This document shows, in pieces, positions 33,411-42,293 of a stretch of 43,234 nt of DNA. This DNA comes from Lachnospiraceae bacterium (lineage in GTDB: Bacteria; Bacillota; Clostridia; Lachnospirales; Lachnospiraceae): positions 1 through 43,234 of the forward strand of contig JAFTQM010000011.1 of NCBI GenBank assembly GCA_017462755.1. Direction: 5' to 3'. The notes beneath the pieces were generated by a model that saw only the letters and a program-made list of their open reading frames with translations, was not told the DNA's origin and made no database searches. The position numbers were made by a program, and so were the translations under genes. Numbering within the stretch: position 1 is the first letter of the stretch; every line of letters begins with the position of its first letter.

Positions 33411-34937
33411 CTACTTTTCCTTTTCAAATACGCCCTTCGTCAGACCCTCCTGCGCAAACATCGTCTGCAATACAGAAATATCGGTAGAAATGTCCAGCGC
33501 ATCGTCCTCATATAAGCTGTCTAATAATGTTTCGAACGCATACAATATCGTATCCAGCGTCGCTTCAATTTCCTTCTTGGAATTCTGAATGTTCTCTCCC
33601 TGTACCGACTGTGCATCAAACTCGCGATATGCATTGACAAGCTTTAAGGTCGTCGGCAAGTAGTAACGGATAAACTTCTCCAGCTCATCCACCTGCTCCG
33701 GATGTTCCTCGATTCGTGCATAAATCTTTCCGATTACCTGCTCCAACTGGTCTAACTTTGCCGAAATCACCTCGCCCGGAATCGCATCGTTTGCTTCTCG
33801 AATCTGTGCCATGTACTGCTTACCGCTCGAGAGAATCTTAACCACCTCCGGCGGCAGCTGCTTCTTTGAAGTCTCCGTACCGGATGCCGCATTCTGCGAA
33901 TTTCCTGCTGCCTGCTGTACTGCTTCTGCCTGTTTCTGCTGTTCTACAAAACGTTCCGGATGTCTTCTGCGCTCCTCTTCCTCAAGCATACGATTCTGAT
34001 AGCTCGTCTGCGCCTTTCGGTACTGTTCATAGGTCGCACCGTTTAACATCAGACAGGTCTGCTGTTCATCAATATGTCCCTCCGGAAACATTCCGAGCGA
34101 AATCATTTTCCGCAAATCCTTTAATACAAATCGGTCCGACTTACCAATATGCGAAGACAATTCTTTAATCGTGCAATATGCCCGTCCGCGCAGCTGTCTG
34201 ACATACTGGTAAAAACGATTGACCCGTTTCTTCTTTTTTCTTCCGGCAATCAACATTATCGCACCCGCAATCAGACACGGCGACACCAGTCCGCCCATCA
34301 ATCCGTCATAAATCACAGTCGGCATTCCAAACGACGCTGCTACTTCAAAGCCAAAGCTCATAGCTACACTGGCAATCAAGCCCAAAGTACCAAAGACCGT
34401 CAAAACCGTGCCGGATACCTTACCTGCCGGATTTTTGGCAATCGGTACAATCTCCGTCGAATTCCGGCGCTGATGGTTGGCATTCCGCACCGCCTGACTA
34501 TTATAATACTGCTGTCTCTGACGATTTGCCTGCTGCTCCTGCCAATACTGCTGATACTGTGCGCGACGACGCTCCCAGTTGCGTTCTCTCGCCTTTTCCC
34601 GCTCATAAGCCTCGGCACGCTGTCTTGCCTCCTGTGCCTGTCTGCTCTCTCTGCGTGCACGCTCCGCTTCCTCACGCGCAGCGCGACGGCGTGCTTCAAA
34701 ATCTGCCTTCGCATCTCCGTTGACAATCTCGCCGTCTACATGCTCCAGCTCCTCCACTGTCGTTTCCTGCTCTGCATAATCCTGATAAAAACGATTCTGA
34801 TTCGTATTAATCTGCTGCAAAGAGGTATTGACCGCCTCGCTGATGCTCCGATTTAATTGTGAAAAATTCTGGGTATTGATTGCATTCTGCACTGCATTTT
34901 GAATCTGCTCACCCAAATTAACATCATATGCCCCCAT
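33411..34937 (-). CDS. xpaC: XpaC-like membrane protein (partner of TelA)
   Basis: 508 residues from ATG 34937 (GGAGGAATCCC in front). A Gln/Asn-rich N-terminus and an Arg/Glu-rich coiled coil (FEARRRAAREEAERARRESR) precede two membrane helices (around VLTVFGTLGLIASVAMSFG and PCLIAGAIMLIAG). A winged-helix-like segment follows (TIKELSSHIGKSDRFVLKDL) and then the XpaC C-terminal part (SAKLDQLEQVIGKIYARIEE, LEKFIRYYLPTTLKLVNAYR). XpaC was described with hydrolysis of 5-bromo-4-chloroindolyl phosphate, but its true function is unknown. Promoter at 35017-35045. Confidence 0.82.
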   Translation of the reverse strand: MGAYDVNLGEQIQNAVQNAINTQNFSQLNRSISEAVNTSLQQINTNQNRFYQDYAEQETTVEELEHVDGEIVNGDAKADFEARRRAAREEAERARRESRQAQEARQRAEAYEREKARERNWERRRAQYQQYWQEQQANRQRQQYYNSQAVRNANHQRRNSTEIVPIAKNPAGKVSGTVLTVFGTLGLIASVAMSFGFEVAASFGMPTVIYDGLMGGLVSPCLIAGAIMLIAGRKKKKRVNRFYQYVRQLRGRAYCTIKELSSHIGKSDRFVLKDLRKMISLGMFPEGHIDEQQTCLMLNGATYEQYRKAQTSYQNRMLEEEERRRHPERFVEQQKQAEAVQQAAGNSQNAASGTETSKKQLPPEVVKILSSGKQYMAQIREANDAIPGEVISAKLDQLEQVIGKIYARIEEHPEQVDELEKFIRYYLPTTLKLVNAYREFDAQSVQGENIQNSKKEIEATLDTILYAFETLLDSLYEDDALDISTDISVLQTMFAQEGLTKGVFEKEK

Positions 34938-35016
34938 GGGATTCCTCCATGCTATTCTTTCTCCATCTGCTGAAAATTTTATCATATTTTTCAGTGATTT
35001 ACAATTTTTATTCTGT

Positions 35017-35045
35017 ATTATAATGAATTTATAATCTTATTCCAA
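35017..35045 (-). promoter_or_regulatory. Promoter of the xpaC-telA operon
   Basis: -35 TTGGAA, 17-bp spacer and perfect -10 TATAAT on the minus strand, 80 bp before the xpaC ATG. Confidence 0.75.
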
Positions 35046-35067
35046 TCCTTTTCACAACACTTTTTCC

Positions 35068-35703
35068 CTATCGACTCCGTTTCAGATACCAAATAGCTAA
35101 CTGTGTCCGGTCACGCAGTCCCAGCTTTTCCAAAATAACACTGATATAGTTGCGCACCGTTCCTTCACTCAAAAATAAGGTCTCTGCAATTTCCTTGTTG
35201 TTCTGTCCGTCTGCCACCTTTTCGACCACCTGCAGCTCCTTCTCTGACAAACCGCTGTCCGAAAAATCCGGCTTCTGCTCTCTGTTCATCATATCCGGCA
35301 GCTTTGACACAACATCCCGTCCAAACACGCTCTGTCCGGAACGCACTGCCCGCAATGCCGGCAAAATACTTTCAAAATCCTGCTTCAGTATATAACCCTT
35401 TACACCTAGACTCAGCGCTTTGACAATATATTCGTCGTCAGAAAACGTCGTCAGAAACAAAATCGCTGCGTTCGGATACTCTGCCAATATCACCTCGGCT
35501 GCCTCCAGACCATTCATTGTATTCATCTGAATATCCATCAACAGCACCTCCGGCTGCGTCGCCCGGTAAAGCTCCACTGCATCGGCACCATTCCCACCGG
35601 TGCCGATGACCTCTACCTCTCCGGATGCCTCCAATATCATTTTTAAAGACATGGTTACCACATTGTCGTCATCCACGACCAATACCCTCATCTTCTCTCC
35701 CAT
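35068..35703 (-). CDS. NarL/LuxR-type response regulator (LnrK-like)
   Basis: 211 residues from ATG 35703, one base after the kinase stop (TGAGATG), so translation is coupled; ATG 35691, with GGGAGAGAAG in front, is an alternative start. The receiver domain has VLVVDDDN and the phospho-acceptor Asp in LLMDIQMNTMNG, with FLTTFSDDEYI as the switch. The C-terminal LuxR helix-turn-helix is standard (LSEKELQVVEKVADGQNNKE, SEGTVRNYISVILEKL). It is the last gene of the ABC exporter-kinase-regulator operon and probably controls that operon in response to a membrane-active compound. Confidence 0.92.
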   Translation of the reverse strand: MGEKMRVLVVDDDNVVTMSLKMILEASGEVEVIGTGGNGADAVELYRATQPEVLLMDIQMNTMNGLEAAEVILAEYPNAAILFLTTFSDDEYIVKALSLGVKGYILKQDFESILPALRAVRSGQSVFGRDVVSKLPDMMNREQKPDFSDSGLSEKELQVVEKVADGQNNKEIAETLFLSEGTVRNYISVILEKLGLRDRTQLAIWYLKRSR

Positions 35704-35704
35704 C

Positions 35705-36775
35705 TCAATTTTCCTTTACCTCAGAATTTTTTTCGTTTTTCGGCACAATCGCAAAAATACGAAAGCCCTGCTCCCTGCTAATCCGCAGGCTTCCGCCAAA
35801 GGCTTCGACCCGCTCCCGCATATTCTCCAGTCCCATGCCCTCGTGGTCTGCGGCGTGCTTCGCACTGCCATTGTCCGTAATCACAAGCTGGTACATCGCC
35901 GGATGCTCTCTCAAGACAATCGCAACCTTTGTCGCGTCGCTATGCTTCACGGTATTGGTCAGCGCCTCCTGAATAATTGCCACAAAGGAATATTTCAGAT
36001 TCTTCGTTGCACTCTCACTCATATCGTAATCCAACGAAACCTCCAGTCCCGGATAGCCCTCCGTCAGCTTCCTTACCGCCAGCTGCAAATCATATGCCTC
36101 ATCCCGCAAATCATGTACACTTTCCCGAATCCGGTTCATCGCATTATCCAGCGTTTCCTGCAATGCTCCCAGCTGTCCTGCCAACATCTCTTCCTTGCAA
36201 ATCGCGCGCAGTGCGCCCACCTGCAAAATCGAGCGGGAAAGCAGATGACCTACATTGTCATGAATCTCTCTGGCAATACGGTTTCGCTCCGTCAAGGTCG
36301 CTACGTGCACTTCATAATCCTGCGCCTGCAAAAGCTCCGTCTGTCGCGCTGCCGCCTTGCTCTTTAGCTCGGAATGCTCATCCTGCAGCTCATGTAAGCG
36401 GTACAGCGTTCCCTCATACCCGCTTGTCTTCTGACACAGCAAAAGTGCCAACGCCCAAAGCAGCAGTATCCAAGGCTCTCCACCCGCCAACAAAAACGCA
36501 AAGAAAAAAATCGCACTCTGCCAGTACTGCCGCATCAAAAACGCCTCATAAAGCACTACCGGACTCATCCACAAAAATTCCGGCACGGCACAACACGCAA
36601 ATGCATATACAACAAGGAGAGCTGTTTTCACAGCCCTCGCTTCTGTATACAGGAAAATACTACTTAAGCATATCGCTATCAGTACTCCTGTAATATGTCC
36701 TATTTGGGTTCCCTCGCCGAACATCAAAAGTATGCCACAGCCGAGTAAAATCAATCGGTCAAAAATCCCTGCCAT
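35705..36775 (-). CDS. DesK/NarX-type sensor histidine kinase (LnrJ-like)
   Basis: 356 residues from ATG 36775; an in-frame TTG at 36784 is unlikely. The first 140 residues are five to six membrane helices with hardly any outside loops, as in intramembrane-sensing kinases. The HisKA_3 box is NRIAREIHDNVGHLLSRSIL, and the ATPase domain ends in TDNGS and GMGLENMRERVEAFGG. Such kinases with many helices and no large sensor domain often respond to membrane stress or to activity of the linked ABC exporter. It lies 49 bp after the second permease gene. Confidence 0.9.
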   Translation of the reverse strand: MAGIFDRLILLGCGILLMFGEGTQIGHITGVLIAICLSSIFLYTEARAVKTALLVVYAFACCAVPEFLWMSPVVLYEAFLMRQYWQSAIFFFAFLLAGGEPWILLLWALALLLCQKTSGYEGTLYRLHELQDEHSELKSKAAARQTELLQAQDYEVHVATLTERNRIAREIHDNVGHLLSRSILQVGALRAICKEEMLAGQLGALQETLDNAMNRIRESVHDLRDEAYDLQLAVRKLTEGYPGLEVSLDYDMSESATKNLKYSFVAIIQEALTNTVKHSDATKVAIVLREHPAMYQLVITDNGSAKHAADHEGMGLENMRERVEAFGGSLRISREQGFRIFAIVPKNEKNSEVKEN

Positions 36776-36824
36776 ACCGTCCAACCTTTAACAAATTCTA
36801 CCTCATGTCCAAGTTGCTTCCTGC

Positions 36825-37964
36825 TTATTTCTGCTTTCTGGAAGCCACCATTGCGATGGTAAAGAATGCTGCCGCAAACAACAGCTGTATTCCCATTCCT
36901 GCAAACGCACTTCCTGCCTCCGAAAACTCTGCTACGTTTACTATAGCACTATTTGCGGTTACATACCAGTAGGTCGGCAAGAATTTTGCCACTTTTATTA
37001 TACCTTCTCCCATTACCTCAAGCGGTACAAAGACACCGCCCAGGAAAGATGCGCCCAGCGAAACAATGATTGCCACTGCCGACAGCACTGCTTCCTTCTT
37101 TGCCAAAAAACCAATCATAACGCTCAGTGCTACCGTCATCAAAACAAAGCACAACGTATTCATGCCGGTTAACGCAAAGGTGATTGCACTTTCCTGCTTT
37201 GCGTACAGCACCAGAGCAATTACCTCAAACAATACCCAAATCATCAAACCAAACAGTGCCGTTCCCAGCGCAATCTGTAAGTTCCGCTTCGTCATGCTGA
37301 GCGACGAGCAGTTCGCTCTTAAACGTACCTTTTCCCGATTCAACGAAATCATAATATTGCCTAAAGCATTCATTAGCATTGCCAGCAGGATGTACGGCAA
37401 GGTCTGAAAATATCCCTGCATGATGCTATTCGTCGAGGTATTCTCCTTCTGCTGCATCGATACCTCTGCGCTTGCCTGCATTGCTTCCCCGGTCGTCGCA
37501 ATCGCCTCGCTAAGCTCCACTCCGGTTGCCAGACTTGCCCGCAGCGTACTCATATAGCTCTCCACTGCCAAATCCATATAATATCCTACCGAGCTATCCT
37601 TGATTTTGTAATTCTGCAAGGTAGGCTCCTCACCTGCCTTTACACCTTCCTCAAAGCCCTCCGGTATGATTAACACATAGTAAATGTCACGATAATACAT
37701 ATCCATCTGCAGCTCTTCTACTGCGCCGCTGTGCTCAACATATTCATTCTTCTGCGCCAGATATTCCCGCAGTCCTTCCGACAATGCGCTCTTATCCTCA
37801 TCTATTACAGTAAACGGAATTGCTTCATCCTGATACAGCTGCGCAGACGAGCTTTGATTGCTGGATGTTATAACCACCGAAATGATTGCAAAAATCACGA
37901 CATAAATACTGACCGATGGCAAATTTCTCTTTAATAATGTCATAAAAAGCTTAAATGTTTGCAT
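36825..37964 (-). CDS. ABC-2-type exporter permease (LnrN-like)
   Basis: 379 residues from ATG 37964 with GGAGGAAGACT in front. One N-terminal membrane helix (IYVVIFAIISVVITSS) is followed by an extracytoplasmic domain of about 150 residues and then five helices in the C-terminal half, including ILLAMLMNALGNIMISLN and VAIIVSLGASFLGGVFVPLE, the YhfK/ABC2_membrane_3 layout. It forms the membrane channel together with the permease before it (25-bp gap). The pair and its ATPase resemble LnrLMN of Bacillus, which exports linearmycin-type polyenes; the actual substrate here is not known. Confidence 0.88.
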   Translation of the reverse strand: MQTFKLFMTLLKRNLPSVSIYVVIFAIISVVITSSNQSSSAQLYQDEAIPFTVIDEDKSALSEGLREYLAQKNEYVEHSGAVEELQMDMYYRDIYYVLIIPEGFEEGVKAGEEPTLQNYKIKDSSVGYYMDLAVESYMSTLRASLATGVELSEAIATTGEAMQASAEVSMQQKENTSTNSIMQGYFQTLPYILLAMLMNALGNIMISLNREKVRLRANCSSLSMTKRNLQIALGTALFGLMIWVLFEVIALVLYAKQESAITFALTGMNTLCFVLMTVALSVMIGFLAKKEAVLSAVAIIVSLGASFLGGVFVPLEVMGEGIIKVAKFLPTYWYVTANSAIVNVAEFSEAGSAFAGMGIQLLFAAAFFTIAMVASRKQK

Positions 37965-37989
37965 AGTCTTCCTCCATCCATTTCTACGC

Positions 37990-39120
37990 TTATACCTTCT
38001 GCTTACGCAGCACCAGTGCGGCAACTGCTCCAAAAATCACTGCCTCTGCCAAAAGTATTGTTACACACTGCGCGTATTTGCTTAAATCATCAAACACACC
38101 CAGACTGGAGAAGCAATCCGAAATCAACGCTGCCGGATTGATACGATTGAACCAAGGCATATTCTTCTCCATCGTATACTTCATATCCGCTACCATCAGA
38201 CCTGCAAAGAAACAGAGTGACAGTGTGGTACTTGTAATAATTGCACTTTTTACACTGTGCTTTGCCTTAACCACGACACCAATCATATAGCCAAAGGCAA
38301 TACCGTTAAGGCAGGCTACTGCACCACCCAGCAGAATCTCTGCATACTGGCTGCCAAAATGGATTCCGAGAATCAGGGTCAAAAATACATAGAGCAACAA
38401 GAATACTGCATATTCTACCGTAAACGCTGCCAGAAAATCCGTCAGCACCATCAGACCTTTTCTAGTCGGCGCTACTCCGCGGCGTACCGCTACCATGCTC
38501 TGATTTACCTGAATTTCTCTCGTATTGGTCAAGCCTAATGTAGCACCAAACATACAGGTCATTGCCATGAGTGCAAAGAAATAGGATGCATAAGGGTCCA
38601 TATCTCCCGGTGCAATCGACAGCTCCTCATTCTTCATTGCAGTTTCATACAATGCCTTCGCTGCTGCCTGCATTGCCTCCGGTCCCTTTTTCGCCGCCTC
38701 TAACAGGATGGCTTCACCCTGCAGATAACGATTTACCAAATACTTTAGCAGGGTCTGATTCATACCCTCTTTTGCAAATTTTAACGAAACCGTATCCTCC
38801 ATCGTCAGAATACCGGTTACCTCTCCCTTTCTCAGCAGTTCTTCTGCTTCCTCGGCATTTGCAGGCTCTACGATTTCAAGCATACCGTCCTCCGCATTCA
38901 TTTCCTCTAAGAATGCCTGCAATGCAATCTCTCGGTCGCCCTCCTCCTCTAACATTACCGCTACCGGTATACGATTCAGCGACTCTGCCTTTTCTGTAAT
39001 ACTCGAAAACGTCACATGAAAGAAAAATCCCAGTATTATCGGAAAAATCGCCAGCCAGAATAATTCTGTTCTATCATTTACCAACCGCTTTAAGCGGTAG
39101 CCATACATCCGTCCAAACAT
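37990..39120 (-). CDS. ABC-2-type exporter permease (LnrM-like)
   Basis: 376 residues from ATG 39120 (GGAGGACATT in front; ATG 39132 overlaps that site). Same plan as its partner: one N-terminal helix (LFWLAIFPIILGFFFHVTF), an outside domain to about residue 175, then six helices (FFALMAMTCMFGATLGLTN, AVFLLLYVFLTLILGIHF and so on), ending in VLRKQKV. It lies between the ATPase and the second permease in a closely spaced operon. It is an exporter half-subunit acting in the cytoplasmic membrane. Confidence 0.88.
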   Translation of the reverse strand: MFGRMYGYRLKRLVNDRTELFWLAIFPIILGFFFHVTFSSITEKAESLNRIPVAVMLEEEGDREIALQAFLEEMNAEDGMLEIVEPANAEEAEELLRKGEVTGILTMEDTVSLKFAKEGMNQTLLKYLVNRYLQGEAILLEAAKKGPEAMQAAAKALYETAMKNEELSIAPGDMDPYASYFFALMAMTCMFGATLGLTNTREIQVNQSMVAVRRGVAPTRKGLMVLTDFLAAFTVEYAVFLLLYVFLTLILGIHFGSQYAEILLGGAVACLNGIAFGYMIGVVVKAKHSVKSAIITSTTLSLCFFAGLMVADMKYTMEKNMPWFNRINPAALISDCFSSLGVFDDLSKYAQCVTILLAEAVIFGAVAALVLRKQKV

Positions 39121-39157
39121 AATGTCCTCCATTCTGAAGCATGTTCTCTTTTTTAAC

Positions 39158-40102
39158 CTAGTCTCTTAACTCTTTTCCGGTAATCTCTAAGAATACATCA
39201 TTGAGGGTCGGCAGCTCCGAATACACTCTGCCGAAGGTAATGTCATGCTCCTTCAGATAATCGAGCAGACGCACCAGATTTCTCTGTCCCTTGGTATAAT
39301 GCACCTTCAAGTGATTTTCCTCATACTCTGCACGATATACATGCGGTAACGCGCGAATGCTCTCCAACTGCGCCTGTGGGAAATCCAAAATTTCTACCTG
39401 AATGGTTTCACCGGTCTTAATCATATTTTTCAACTCTTCGTTGGTACCAATCGCCAGATTCTTGCCGCCATCCATAATCGCGATACGGGTACAAATCTGC
39501 TCAACCTCTTCCATATAATGCGAGGTGTACACAATCGTCGCGCCCTCCGCATTCAGCTGCTCGATACCCTCAAGAATCTTATTTCGGCTCTGCGGATCTA
39601 CGGCTACCGTCGGCTCATCTAAGAAAATCAGCTTCGGCTTGTGTGCAATTCCGCAGGCAATGTTCAGACGACGAAGCAAACCTCCCGACAGCTTCTTTGG
39701 ATAAAACTTCTTGAATTCCTGCAAACCGACAAACTCCAACGCTTCCTCTACATACTGCTTACGGGTTGCCTTATCATTCACATACAGACCACAGAAGTAA
39801 TCTACATTTTCCAATACCGTCAGCTCCTCGAATACCGCAACCTCCTGCGGCACTACACCAATCATTGCTTTTACCTCGTAGCTGTCCGGTGCCATCTTCT
39901 TTCCGAATACTTCGATATTACCTTTATCATATTTCAGCAACCCAAGAATACAATTCATCGTGGTCGATTTGCCGGAACCGTTTGGTCCGAGCAGACCAAA
40001 GACCTCGCCCTCCTTGACTTCCAGATTGAAATGGTCTAAGGCTACTAATTCCTTATAACGCTTTACTAAATTTTCTACCTTAATTACTGTCTTTCCTTCC
40101 AT
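39158..40102 (-). CDS. ABC transporter ATPase (LnrL-like)
   Basis: 314 residues from ATG 40102; AAGGAGG lies 8 bp upstream. Walker A GPNGSGKST, Q-loop region VVPQEVAVFEEL, signature LSGGLLRRL, Walker B LIFLDEPTVAVDPQ and the H-loop SHYMEE are all intact. The extra C-terminal domain of about 90 residues (PHVYRAEYEENHLKVHYTKG) is typical of drug/antibiotic-export ATPases. First gene of a five-gene operon: ATPase, two permeases, kinase, regulator, the same gene set as lnrLMN plus lnrJK of B. subtilis though in a different order. Confidence 0.93.
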   Translation of the reverse strand: MEGKTVIKVENLVKRYKELVALDHFNLEVKEGEVFGLLGPNGSGKSTTMNCILGLLKYDKGNIEVFGKKMAPDSYEVKAMIGVVPQEVAVFEELTVLENVDYFCGLYVNDKATRKQYVEEALEFVGLQEFKKFYPKKLSGGLLRRLNIACGIAHKPKLIFLDEPTVAVDPQSRNKILEGIEQLNAEGATIVYTSHYMEEVEQICTRIAIMDGGKNLAIGTNEELKNMIKTGETIQVEILDFPQAQLESIRALPHVYRAEYEENHLKVHYTKGQRNLVRLLDYLKEHDITFGRVYSELPTLNDVFLEITGKELRD

Positions 40103-40257
40103 GTACAAAGCCTCCTTATTCTTAGTTGCAGTTTAAAATCCACTCTGTGCTGCATGACTATGTTCCTGTTTCAAACCTTCCGCTCCCACCCGGTCGGTTT
40201 TTCTTACCTGTACCTATCATAACTCATTCCGACTTTTCTCGCCAGTGAGCAAAATCA

Positions 40258-40284
40258 TAAAAAGGATGTGACAAATGTCACATC
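40258..40284 (-). terminator. Terminator after the GntR-ABC operon
   Basis: GATGTGAC (40265-40272), loop AAAT, GTCACATC (40277-40284), followed by CTTTTTATG on the minus strand. It lies 18 bp after the permease stop at 40302. The half-sites also fit TGTGA-N6-TCACA, see the rejected list. Confidence 0.72.
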
Positions 40285-40301
40285 ATTGGATAGGTCAAAT
40301 T

Positions 40302-40973
40302 CTACAGCTCCTTCTTTTCCATAATTCTGATGCTAACGTACATGGTAACAAGCATTACACCTACTGTCAGCAATATCATTATCCCCAAAACACTCCAAAT
40401 ATCCAGTGTAGCAAGCTTTTCTACAATAGCTTTTCCATATGACAATACTCCTTCCAGCTTATCTGCCAATAATTTCAACAAATAGCCTGCAACCACAATG
40501 ATACCTGCAATTCCGATTAGTACAATGCGAGATTTTTCCGCACCAAATTTCATTTGTATCGGCAGCATAATAAACAAAAGTATCAGACAAACTAACAATA
40601 CCGGTACCGCCTGCGTCAACATCTCTTCCATCCATGCCGTCCCGGTTTTACCACCGGCAAATACCATACAGAACACCGTTACCGCCGTCCATACCAAAAT
40701 CACACCCACAAGTGCAAGCACATATTTGCTAACTACATAGCTTTTTCGGGTAACCGGCAAGGTAAAAAGAAAGGTATAACCATTTTCTATTTCATCATAG
40801 CTGACCGTACCCAAAAGCACCATAGCGCTCATAAATGTGGCATATCCAATAATAAACGCCGGATCTGTCATTGCTTGCGTAATCATCAAAAAACAAATAA
40901 TTCCAAACAGCAATAGCAAAAATCTGCGTTGCTGCCGTAATATCTGTAAATCCTTTACTAACAAGCCCTTCAT
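40302..40973 (-). CDS. ABC-2 family permease of the YtrA-like operon
   Basis: 223 residues with six membrane helices (FLLLLFGIICFLMITQA, FIIGYATFMSAMVLLGTVSY, VLALVGVILVWTAVTVFCMV, LLVCLILLFIMLPIQ and so on) and a short cytoplasmic end with KDLQILRQQRRF, as in ABC2_membrane_2-type permeases. Its start overlaps the ATPase stop by 4 bp. With that ATPase it forms a small exporter, probably for a peptide or cell-envelope-active compound; the substrate is not deducible. Confidence 0.83.
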   Translation of the reverse strand: MKGLLVKDLQILRQQRRFLLLLFGIICFLMITQAMTDPAFIIGYATFMSAMVLLGTVSYDEIENGYTFLFTLPVTRKSYVVSKYVLALVGVILVWTAVTVFCMVFAGGKTGTAWMEEMLTQAVPVLLVCLILLFIMLPIQMKFGAEKSRIVLIGIAGIIVVAGYLLKLLADKLEGVLSYGKAIVEKLATLDIWSVLGIMILLTVGVMLVTMYVSIRIMEKKEL

Positions 40974-41821
40974 ACCTTTTCCCCCTTCATTACCATCAAA
41001 ATCAAATCATCAATCGTTCCCTTTTCAACCACAATATCCGGATAATTTTCCTGATAAAAGCTCCGTTCCTTCGTCAAACAGCTGTAGCCATAGTTTTCTT
41101 TTCTCCGATAAAGCAGATAACTTTTATCCAAGGAAGCATACTGTGAGTCCTTTACCTTTAAGATGGCATATTCGTTGAGCAATACATCCGTTTCCTCATG
41201 CAACACTATCTTGCCTTCATTTATCAAATATAGCTCATCGCATAGCCCCTCCAAATCCGAAGAAATATGAGAGCTTATCAAAATACTTCGCTCCTCATCC
41301 TCCTCCATATAGGCACGCAGCATATCTAAAATCTCCTCCCTTGCACCCACGTCCAGCCCTGCCGTCGGTTCGTCCAGAATCAGCAGCTTCGCTCCATGCG
41401 AAATCGCAACCAACACCTTCAGCTTTGCCTTCATACCGGTGGAAAATTCCTTTACCTGCTTATTTAGCGGAATCCGAAAGCGTTCACACAGTTTCTTAAA
41501 CTCCGCCGCATCAAAGACAGGGTACATCTGCCTTAATATGCTTATGATACCTTTTACCGTCAGATAGGAGCTAAATCCGGCTTCTGCCAATGACACACCT
41601 ATCTGCTGTCTGTCCTCTGCCGTCAACTGTGCTACATCCTTTCCAAACAACGTAGCCTTGCCTCCATCCGTCGAAATTAGTCCTAAAATCGCCTTAAATG
41701 TAGTGCTCTTTCCCATTCCGTTCGGACCGATTAAACCTACAATCGTCCCCGGCATTACCTCAAAGGAACAATTCAATTCAAAGCCATCATACACCTTCCT
41801 TAAGCCCTCTGCTTTTATCAT
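40970..41821 (-). CDS. ABC transporter ATPase of the YtrA-like operon
   Basis: 283 residues. Walker A GPNGMGKST, a degenerate signature FSTGMKAKLKV in place of LSGGQ, Walker B LLILDEPTAGLD and H-loop ISSHISSD. The FSTGM signature is common in YtrB/BcrA-like ATPases of GntR-controlled operons. The gene starts 4 bp after the regulator stop, with GGAGTGGTGAAGGT in front. It energises the permease encoded next. Confidence 0.92.
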   Translation of the reverse strand: MIKAEGLRKVYDGFELNCSFEVMPGTIVGLIGPNGMGKSTTFKAILGLISTDGGKATLFGKDVAQLTAEDRQQIGVSLAEAGFSSYLTVKGIISILRQMYPVFDAAEFKKLCERFRIPLNKQVKEFSTGMKAKLKVLVAISHGAKLLILDEPTAGLDVGAREEILDMLRAYMEEDEERSILISSHISSDLEGLCDELYLINEGKIVLHEETDVLLNEYAILKVKDSQYASLDKSYLLYRRKENYGYSCLTKERSFYQENYPDIVVEKGTIDDLILMVMKGEKV

Positions 41822-41825
41822 ACCT

Positions 41826-42200
41826 TCACCACTCCTCCATAATCATTTCAAACAAATCCCTTAACTCTGATTTTTCCAAACCATATCTTTTACTCTTTTC
41901 TACCGTTGCTTCCAATTCCTGCTCGATTTCCTTACGATATTCCTCCTGTAGCTGCTCTGCATTGTTTTTCGCCACATAGCTGCCCTTTCCGTGAACCGTT
42001 ACGGTAAAGCCCTCTTCCTCCAAAATGTCATACGCTTTTTTTACTGTCAGGGCACTGATTTTTAATTCCTTCGCTAACACACGAACCGACGGTAGTACGT
42101 CGTTCTCGACCAGCTCTCGATTTTTTATCATCCCCTTTATCTGCTCTGTCATCTGCTCATAGATGGGCACCATCGACGAATGATTGATAATTATATTCAT
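41826..42200 (-). CDS. GntR-family regulator, YtrA type
   Basis: 124 residues from ATG 42200, with AAGGAGGCAGGGA in front. An N-terminal winged helix (VPIYEQMTEQIKGMIKNREL, DVLPSVRVLAKELKISALTV, AYDILEEEGFTVTVHGKGSY) is followed by a short C-terminal helical tail of about 45 residues, too small for a FadR or UTRA effector domain; this is the YtrA layout. It should repress its own operon, whose promoter overlaps a long inverted repeat at 42224-42270, until cell-wall-active agents relieve it. The inducer is inferred from the family. Confidence 0.92.
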   Translation of the reverse strand: MNIIINHSSMVPIYEQMTEQIKGMIKNRELVENDVLPSVRVLAKELKISALTVKKAYDILEEEGFTVTVHGKGSYVAKNNAEQLQEEYRKEIEQELEATVEKSKRYGLEKSELRDLFEMIMEEW

Positions 42201-42223
42201 TCCCTGCCTCCTTCTTCTTTGTA

Positions 42224-42270
42224 AACAGTATATAACAGCACAGAACATTTGTCAACTGTTTTATACTGTT
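42224..42270 (-). promoter_or_regulatory. Promoter and candidate operator of the GntR-ABC operon
   Basis: On the minus strand -35 TTGACA (42255-42250) and -10 TATACT (42232-42227) are 17 bp apart. Two 15-bp arms, AACAGTATATAACAG (42224-42238) and CTGTTTTATACTGTT (42256-42270), are inverted copies with one mismatch. One covers the -10 and the other abuts the -35. A GntR dimer bound here would block RNA polymerase. Confidence 0.85.
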
Positions 42271-42293
42271 TATTCAAAATATTTTGAAATATG

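Noticed and set aside
40265-40284. CRP/FNR-like operator (TGTGA-N6-TCACA)
   Set aside because: The palindrome lies 18 bp after a stop codon and is followed by CTTTTT on the transcribed strand, so an intrinsic terminator explains it better; no CRP-type promoter geometry is seen for the next operon.
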